DNA from: OLB9 sp041392785
Lineage (GTDB): Bacteria > Bacteroidota > Bacteroidia > Chitinophagales > Saprospiraceae
Direction of reading: 5' to 3'
NCBI GenBank assembly: GCA_041392785.1
Contig: JAWKLK010000004.1
Coordinates: 1-64,000, forward strand
DNA length: 64,000 nt
The notes under the pieces were generated by a model, which did not search any database, had not been told where the DNA came from, and worked only from the letters and a program-made list of their open reading frames with translations. The translations under genes and the position numbers were made by a program. Every line of letters starts with the position of its first letter. The first letter of the stretch is position 1. Positions 58,771-64,000 of this stretch are shown here, piece by piece.

Positions 58771-59280
58771 ATGAATAAATTTAGCTTTTTATTTGCTTTT
58801 ATTTTCTTGATGACTTTTCAGGTAGATGCTCAGAAAATAGGATACTTGAATTCACAAGAAATCATGACAGCAATGCCAGAGGTAAAACAGGCAAACTCTG
58901 ATATCGAAGATATGAAGAGTATGATAACAAAAAAAGGCCAGGAAATGATTCAAACTCTACAGGCAAAATATCAGGAGTTACAGCGCAAACAGCAAAGCGG
59001 TGAATTGGCACCTATTGAGATCGAAAAACAAGCGGCGGCTTTGAAAACTGAAGAGGAAAGTATTGTAAAATTTGAACAGACCAGCCAGCAACAAGTTATA
59101 GATAAAAGCACTGAGTTGTTGGGTCCGATCGAACAAAAAGTAAACCAAGCCATAAAAGATGTGGCAAAAGAGATGGGATATTTATACATATTCGATTCGG
59201 CTATGGGCACAGTTTTATATGCTGACCCTTCTACAGATGTTACAAAATCAGTAGCAGCAAAACTGGGTATTACCCTCTAA
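58771..59280 (+). CDS. OmpH/Skp family periplasmic chaperone, second copy
   Basis: The 169-aa protein is a paralogue of the preceding gene. It has a signal peptide (MNKFSFLFAFIFLMTFQVDA, then QKIGYLN), NSQEIMTAMPEVKQA and a long Gln/Lys/Glu-rich coiled coil. Return strands near the end read LYIFDSAMGTVLYADP. It starts 37 bases after the first copy and ends 12 bases before murI, so all three are probably one transcript. Confidence 0.9.
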   Translation: MNKFSFLFAFIFLMTFQVDAQKIGYLNSQEIMTAMPEVKQANSDIEDMKSMITKKGQEMIQTLQAKYQELQRKQQSGELAPIEIEKQAAALKTEEESIVKFEQTSQQQVIDKSTELLGPIEQKVNQAIKDVAKEMGYLYIFDSAMGTVLYADPSTDVTKSVAAKLGITL

Positions 59281-59292
59281 AAAATACAAAAT

Positions 59293-60102
59293 ATGTCCAA
59301 TAAGGCAAATCAGCCAATTGGTATTTTTGACAGTGGCATTGGCGGACTTACAGTTGCCAATGCCATTCGTCATTTCCTTCCAAACGAATCGATTATTTAT
59401 TATGGTGACACCATACACCTTCCCTATGGTGATAAGTCTGCTGATGCTATTCGATATTATTCTATAAGAATTTGTAAGTTTTTATTAGAGCAAAATTGTA
59501 AACTGATAGTCATAGCATGTAACTCTGCTTCTTCAGCAGCATATGATATATTGTTAGATTTTTTTGAAGAGAAAGCCCTTTTTGTAAATGTTGTAGATCC
59601 ATTGGTCCAATCTGTCATTGAATCTGGTTATCAAAGTGTAGGAGTCATTGCCACTAAGGCGACAATAAACTCATCTATTTATGTCAAAAAATTAAAGAAT
59701 TTTGACCAAAAATTGAAGGTGAAACAACTTGCTACACCACTACTTGCCCCAATGATAGAAGAAGGATTTTTTTCTGGAAATATTAGTTCTTCTGTCATTG
59801 AAAACTATCTCTCACATCCGGATATCCAAGAAATAGATGCCTTATTGCTAGCATGTACGCACTATCCGCTCATCAAAGATGAAATCCAAAATTTTTATAA
59901 TGGAAAAGTAGCTGTATTAGATTCCACTGATGTAGTAGCACGTAATGTTTTCAAGGTACTTCAATCGGAAAACTTATTGAAAACAGAAGGAAAATCTGAA
60001 GAGCACTTTTATGTTTCTGATTATACGGAGTCGTTTGAAGTTACTGCCAAAAACTTCTATGGAGAGCATATAAAATTGGAGTCAAAGCACATTTGGCAAT
60101 AA
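59293..60102 (+). CDS. murI: Glutamate racemase
   Basis: This cofactor-free racemase makes D-glutamate for peptidoglycan. The 269-aa protein has GIFDSGIGGLTVANAI near residue 9, the catalytic Cys pair in ACNSASS near residue 76 and ACTHYPL near residue 190, and the YYGDTIHLPYG block near residue 36. Length is normal. It is the third gene of the ompH-ompH-murI unit, an order seen in many Bacteroidota. Identification is secure. Confidence 0.96.
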   Translation: MSNKANQPIGIFDSGIGGLTVANAIRHFLPNESIIYYGDTIHLPYGDKSADAIRYYSIRICKFLLEQNCKLIVIACNSASSAAYDILLDFFEEKALFVNVVDPLVQSVIESGYQSVGVIATKATINSSIYVKKLKNFDQKLKVKQLATPLLAPMIEEGFFSGNISSSVIENYLSHPDIQEIDALLLACTHYPLIKDEIQNFYNGKVAVLDSTDVVARNVFKVLQSENLLKTEGKSEEHFYVSDYTESFEVTAKNFYGEHIKLESKHIWQ

Positions 60103-60177
60103 TATTCTAGATTTTTCTTAACTGCTTTGAAGATTACTGATGAGAATAGTACTTTTGTCTTAAATAATATAATTTAC

Positions 60178-61425
60178 ATGTCTTTCTCCGACCACGCAAA
60201 AACCTTGGATTCACAAAATCAGCTTTCAATTTATAGATCATTATTTCATATACCTCAAATTAACTATAAGGATTCTATTTACCTATGTGGAAATAGTTTG
60301 GGTTTAATGCCAAAACAAACTCAGGAGTATGTAATACAGGAATTGGATGATTGGAAAAACCTTGGAGTGGAAGGTCATCTACACGCTAAAAATCCTTGGC
60401 TACCATATCATGAATTTCTCACAGAACAAATGGCGAATATCGTGGGTGCTAAGCAAAGTGAAGTAGTGGTCATGAATAGCCTTACAGTAAACTTACATTT
60501 GATGATGGTAAGTTTTTATAGACCTACATCGAAGCGGTATAAAATTCTTGTGGACTATAATTTATTTCCTTCGGACAGATATGCTATCATAAGCCAACTT
60601 AAGATCCATGGCTATAGCGAGGATTCGATGATTGAATTGAGTCCTGATCCAGGAACAGATTATGTCTCCAAAGAAACTATAAAAAATGTGTTTAACACAT
60701 CAGGAGAAGAGATAGCATTAGTGTTGTTAGGTGGAGTCAATTATTATACTGGCCAGTTTTATGATATTCCATTTATTACAGAATTAGGTCATGCACATGG
60801 TTGTCTGGTAGGTTTAGATTTGGCACATGCGGCAGGCAATGTCCCATTACAGTTGCATGAAGACAAAGTAGATTTTGCTGTGTGGTGTACCTATAAATAT
60901 CTTAATTCTGGTCCCGGAAGTCTCTCTGGATGCTTCATTCATGAAAGATTCCATCAAGATGCCACTATTCCAAGATTTGCAGGATGGTGGGGACATGACA
61001 AAAGTGTACGTTTTTTGATGGGGCCAGAATTTGAACCTATTCCATCGGCTGAGGGATGGCAATTGAGTAATCCTCCCATACTTTCGATGGCTGCAATAAG
61101 GTCATCTCTGAATATCTTCTCTAGAGCTACTATGTCAAAACTCAGAGAAAAATCCCTGAACCTCACTCAATATTGCCTTGAATTGATCAATCCAACTTCT
61201 GATGCTTATAGGATCATTACTCCTATGAATCCAGATGAAAGAGGTTGTCAGATATCTCTTCAGATGAAAGCGAAAGATAAAAGCATTTTCAATTCATTGA
61301 TAGATGTAGGAATTATAGCTGATTGGCGTGAGCCAGATGTCATACGTATTGCACCAGCACCTCTTTATAACACTTTTGAAGATGTTTATAATTTTGCTGC
61401 TGTATTCAATAAGGCGGTTTCATAA
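60178..61425 (+). CDS. kynU: Kynureninase
   Basis: This PLP enzyme cleaves kynurenine or 3-hydroxykynurenine to (3-hydroxy)anthranilate and alanine. The protein (415 aa from the ATG at 60178) shows CGNSLGLMPKQT near residue 40, NSLTVNLH near residue 100, the PLP-aldimine Lys in CTYKYLNSGPGSLSG near residue 240, and AGWWGHD near residue 270. An upstream TTG at 60127 would add 17 residues of AT-rich leader, so I reject it. Together with 3-hydroxyanthranilate dioxygenase at 20877-21407 it implies a tryptophan-kynurenine route. The 3' end overlaps the convergent NuoEF-like gene by 6 bases. Confidence 0.95.
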   Translation: MSFSDHAKTLDSQNQLSIYRSLFHIPQINYKDSIYLCGNSLGLMPKQTQEYVIQELDDWKNLGVEGHLHAKNPWLPYHEFLTEQMANIVGAKQSEVVVMNSLTVNLHLMMVSFYRPTSKRYKILVDYNLFPSDRYAIISQLKIHGYSEDSMIELSPDPGTDYVSKETIKNVFNTSGEEIALVLLGGVNYYTGQFYDIPFITELGHAHGCLVGLDLAHAAGNVPLQLHEDKVDFAVWCTYKYLNSGPGSLSGCFIHERFHQDATIPRFAGWWGHDKSVRFLMGPEFEPIPSAEGWQLSNPPILSMAAIRSSLNIFSRATMSKLREKSLNLTQYCLELINPTSDAYRIITPMNPDERGCQISLQMKAKDKSIFNSLIDVGIIADWREPDVIRIAPAPLYNTFEDVYNFAAVFNKAVS

Positions 61426-63075
61426 TGGATTTGAGAAAAAAGAACTTAATTCTGATTTAAAATAATGTAGCGCATTTTTGATCGGCAATGGCAATCCTCC
61501 ACCTAGAGCGCAAAGAGAGCCTTTCTCCATAGTATTTATAAGATCATAGAAAAGTTCAGGGTCAATTTGATAAGTATCATGTTGTGCTTTGTGTAATAAC
61601 TCAGCACCTCTGACTGAACCTAATCGACAAGGAAAACACTTTCCACAACTCTCATGGGCTGTAAATTCAAAAAGATGTGCAAGATATTGTATCAACGGAA
61701 ATTCTGAGGGAATACAAACCACTGAAGCATGGCCTAATAAAAAACCTTGCTCTGAAAAAGATTCAAAGTCTATCGTCAGGTCATTTATTTTTTCAATTGG
61801 CACCAGGCCACCTAAAGGTCCACCAATATGTAGTGCTTTTACAGGACTTTTAAATCCTTGAGCTATATCAAATATAAGAGTAGATAGAGATGTTCCCATA
61901 TCCACCTCATACATACCAGAGTTTACTACGTGTCCGTCTAAAGAAACCAATTTGGTGCCTTTAGAACGCTCAGTACCAACATCAGCAAAAGCGTCACCGC
62001 CATTTTTGAAAATAAACGGAAGACAGGCCAAAGTTTCTACATTTTGTACTAAGGTCGGTTTATTGAATAAGCCTTCTTGTACAGGATAAGGCGGTCTTAC
62101 CCGAACTTCAGGTCTCTGGCCTTCGATAGAAGAAATTAATGCTGTTTCTTCGCCACAAATGTATGCTCCCTTTGCAGCAATGATTTTAAAATAAAAAGAA
62201 AAATTGGTATTTAAAATATGAGATCCGATAAAACCATCTTTAGTCAAATCATCAATACATTTTTGAATAGTAGCAATACATTCTGGATATTCAGCACGGA
62301 TATAAAGCACACCCCAATTGGCTCCTGCAATATATCCAGCCATCATCATTCCAAATAGCACTTTATAAGGTTGATATTCAAGTAAATATCTATCACTAAA
62401 TGCGCCTGGATCTCCTTCATCTGCATTACAAACTACAAACTTATTTCCATCCTTGCTCAATGCATTTTTAAAACTTTCCAACTTGATATGCATAGGAAAA
62501 CCTGCTCCACCTCTGCCTCTTACATTTGATTTTTTGACATTTTCCAATAAAATGTCACTTTTTTCATTCAATAAGTCGGTGATATATTCTTTTATAGATT
62601 TCAAATCACCTAAAGTAGATGATGTCAAAATATTTGTTCCCAATGCTTTCACAAAGTAAGATAGGTTAGAACTCCGACCATCGAAGGTTTCATTCTTTAA
62701 ACTATCTGGACCCGAATAATTGAAGCCATTGATTTGATAAGCATTATTCTCATAACAACGGCCAAGGCAGCACATTTCTCCTATTTCATTCTCATTAAAA
62801 TGTTTTAAAAGAAATTCTTTTGTTTTACCCTGAGTTCCAGCAGTTAAACACGCAGATCCATTACAGATATAAGCCTTCTTTCCCTGATTTGATGCTTTTG
62901 TAAAATCGTAAAAAGTACTAGCGCCATATACATTTGCAGTACCCATTTTGAATTCACGCGCTAATTTTTCAAAATCTTCAATCGATGGTTCTTTTTCAGA
63001 GATAATTCCAATTTTTTCGAACAAACTATTATTCAATCCTTGCCTTCCTGATAATTCACCTAAATTTTTTGACAT
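61420..63075 (-). CDS. NuoE-NuoF fusion, NADH-binding iron-sulfur flavoprotein (FdsB/HoxF-like)
   Basis: The 551-aa protein fuses a NuoE-like [2Fe-2S] thioredoxin domain (Cys ligands in CNGSAC near residue 72 and CCLGRC near residue 102) to a complete NuoF module. The NADH site is RGRGGAGFP near residue 190, the FMN site CNADEGDPGAFSDR near residue 218, GAYICGEETALI lies near residue 307, and the [4Fe-4S] ligands are CGKCFPC plus a later Cys. Such fusions serve as diaphorase subunits of NAD-linked formate dehydrogenases or hydrogenases. No catalytic-subunit gene is next to it in the window, so the electron donor is unknown. Confidence 0.9.
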   Translation of the reverse strand: MSKNLGELSGRQGLNNSLFEKIGIISEKEPSIEDFEKLAREFKMGTANVYGASTFYDFTKASNQGKKAYICNGSACLTAGTQGKTKEFLLKHFNENEIGEMCCLGRCYENNAYQINGFNYSGPDSLKNETFDGRSSNLSYFVKALGTNILTSSTLGDLKSIKEYITDLLNEKSDILLENVKKSNVRGRGGAGFPMHIKLESFKNALSKDGNKFVVCNADEGDPGAFSDRYLLEYQPYKVLFGMMMAGYIAGANWGVLYIRAEYPECIATIQKCIDDLTKDGFIGSHILNTNFSFYFKIIAAKGAYICGEETALISSIEGQRPEVRVRPPYPVQEGLFNKPTLVQNVETLACLPFIFKNGGDAFADVGTERSKGTKLVSLDGHVVNSGMYEVDMGTSLSTLIFDIAQGFKSPVKALHIGGPLGGLVPIEKINDLTIDFESFSEQGFLLGHASVVCIPSEFPLIQYLAHLFEFTAHESCGKCFPCRLGSVRGAELLHKAQHDTYQIDPELFYDLINTMEKGSLCALGGGLPLPIKNALHYFKSELSSFFSNPL

Positions 63076-63104
63076 GGTTTTATTTGAATGATTTTGAAAA
63101 GATA

Positions 63105-63112
63105 CAAATTTA
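63105..63112 (-). promoter_or_regulatory. Candidate -7 promoter box for the NuoEF-like gene
   Basis: TAAATTTG on the minus strand matches TAnnTTTG, 30 bases before the start at 63075. Together with the terminator at 63155-63178 it suggests that the gene is transcribed alone. Confidence 0.45.
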
Positions 63113-63154
63113 CTAATTCCTTAAAACATTCCACCCATTATGTCAAATAAAAAA

Positions 63155-63178
63155 GCCTGTCTGATTTTTCAGACAGGC
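63155..63178 (-). terminator. Terminator of the right-edge gene
   Basis: GCCTGTCTGA (63155-63164) and TCAGACAGGC (63169-63178) form a perfect 10-bp stem with a 4-base loop, followed on the minus strand by TTTTTTATTT. Confidence 0.88.
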
Positions 63179-63222
63179 GGTTCCCATTTACGAAAAAAAA
63201 AATACTACAAGTACTTTTCTAA

Positions 63223-64000
63223 TTATAGCGCTAACATTTTAGCCCTTATATCTTCATTTGAAAATGTTTTTGGTATAATATCATAAACTTTATCATCAGC
63301 TATCACTGCATTTGTCGTGCCAAAATAGTAAAAATCATTGCCTAGATCAGAAAAAATCACAATATCTCCTACTAACTTGGGATTAATTTTGAGTTCTAGT
63401 GAGGTAAATTGTCCAAGAGTTTTGTCATAAGTCAAAGGGAAGGCTGTGGCACTATCATTACTTACAAAATATGCTAAAGTGTTTTTATGATTGTATTCGG
63501 AAGGTAAAGTACATTTAATTTTATGTGTCGTAGGGTCCATTTTTGTAGGCTTCGCTACGCAGAAAGCTTTGGTATTGCTGCTATTTAACAATATTCTATA
63601 AGCTGTATATTCTAATTGAGACTCATCATTCTCTAGATCCCAATGTCCAAAATCAATGTTATTTTGATCTACACCATTTTTCCAAACTTTTTCATTCACG
63701 TTATATGTATAAAATTCGTCTTCTTGAGTACCATCAGTATTGGTTAAAATGAAAATAGTAATGGGTTTTACAATTTTTAAATTTCCCTCTAAACTAGAAA
63801 AACTGATAGTAAAATAATGCGAAATGTTGAGTGCCTCTCCATCAACAATTACAGCTTTGGAGTGAATTAAATTTAGTTTATCTTGTTTAGCATCGTTAAA
63901 TTCGATTCTGACATTAGAATTAATCGTTTTACCAGAGTCATCTACAAGTGTATTTGAATCCAATTTTATCAAATAGTTTGAAATGGATAGGTACTTACCA
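63223..64000 (-). CDS. Protein of unknown function, N-terminus beyond the window
   Basis: The frame is open to the window edge, so the TTG at 63972 is not a real start and the 5' end is missing. The visible ~259 residues are beta-rich with many Asn, Asp and Thr, for example NISHYFTISFSSLEGNLKIVKPITIFILT and LELKINPKLVGDIVIFSDLG. There is one Cys pair (FCVAKPTK, IKCTLP). This is the look of an exported beta-sandwich protein, but no family is recognised. A terminator follows. Confidence 0.75.
   Translation of the reverse strand, partial: GKYLSISNYLIKLDSNTLVDDSGKTINSNVRIEFNDAKQDKLNLIHSKAVIVDGEALNISHYFTISFSSLEGNLKIVKPITIFILTNTDGTQEDEFYTYNVNEKVWKNGVDQNNIDFGHWDLENDESQLEYTAYRILLNSSNTKAFCVAKPTKMDPTTHKIKCTLPSEYNHKNTLAYFVSNDSATAFPLTYDKTLGQFTSLELKINPKLVGDIVIFSDLGNDFYYFGTTNAVIADDKVYDIIPKTFSNEDIRAKMLAL

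Noticed and set aside
60127..60177. Extended N-terminus of kynureninase from a TTG
   Set aside because: The added 17 residues are AT-rich leader-like sequence. The ATG at 60178 gives the family's usual start.
1..64000. tRNA, rRNA, insertion sequences, prophage or integrative element
   Set aside because: No cloverleaf-like sequence, transposase, integrase, phage structural protein or long flanking repeat was found. Gene content is mostly housekeeping and envelope functions.

Overview
The window is a chromosomal stretch from an AT-rich member of the Bacteroidota, most likely a Saprospiria-like organism. Direct signs are promoter boxes of the Bacteroidota type (TAnnTTTG) in front of many genes, two secreted proteins ending in type IX secretion (T9SS) sorting domains, a dockerin-like and a cohesin-like secreted protein, a surface-type lipoprotein signal, paired TonB proteins with polyproline linkers, a GYDIA-type GHMP kinase and kynurenine-pathway genes. 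The class-level placement is inference. I see no rRNA, tRNA, CRISPR array, insertion sequence or prophage; this is core chromosome with a few accessory-looking loci.

Layout. 1-5.4 kb: a frame-broken secreted/unknown gene cut by the left edge, then leftward groES-groEL, a DUF58 protein, thioredoxin and a branched-chain aminotransferase. 5.5-10 kb: a small HolD-like protein with rdgB, a convergent GHMP kinase-UbiA pair (isoprenoid/quinone supply), and a polytopic membrane protein overlapping a THEP1-like NTPase. 10-16 kb: TPR protein, aldehyde dehydrogenase, galE, a ComM/YifB ATPase and a membrane protein. 16-21.4 kb: the ribosomal operon rpsF-rpsR-rplI, a polysaccharide deacetylase, gltX, a badly frame-broken lpxH and 3-hydroxyanthranilate dioxygenase.

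21.7-30.4 kb is an envelope region: a T9SS cargo protein, then a tight unit of surface lipoprotein, ECF sigma factor and a protein joining an inner-membrane helix to an outer-membrane beta-barrel-like domain, followed by an exported TPR protein. 30.4-40.7 kb: an O-antigen ligase-like protein, a coiled-coil zinc-ribbon protein, an exported TPR protein, a four-gene unit (enoyl-CoA hydratase, DUF2461, cinA, Lhr-like helicase), a methyltransferase and a DUF1801 protein. 40.7-46.2 kb is one very large alpha-2-macroglobulin lipoprotein gene.

46.3-50.1 kb holds a compact triad of ATP-grasp ligase, class I glutamine amidotransferase and a second ATP-grasp-like protein, flanked by two proteins of 70 residues; its product is unknown. 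50.2-64 kb: a cohesin-like T9SS cargo protein, a helical-repeat protein, panC, rpsU, two tonB paralogues, a VanZ-like protein, two Skp/OmpH chaperones with murI, kynureninase, an orphan NuoE-NuoF fusion flavoprotein and a gene cut by the right edge.

The loci most worth following up are the lipoprotein/sigma/TM-barrel unit, the ATP-grasp/amidotransferase triad, and the membrane protein-THEP1 NTPase pair. Two loci (left edge and lpxH) carry clustered frame changes that are either real gene decay or consensus errors.
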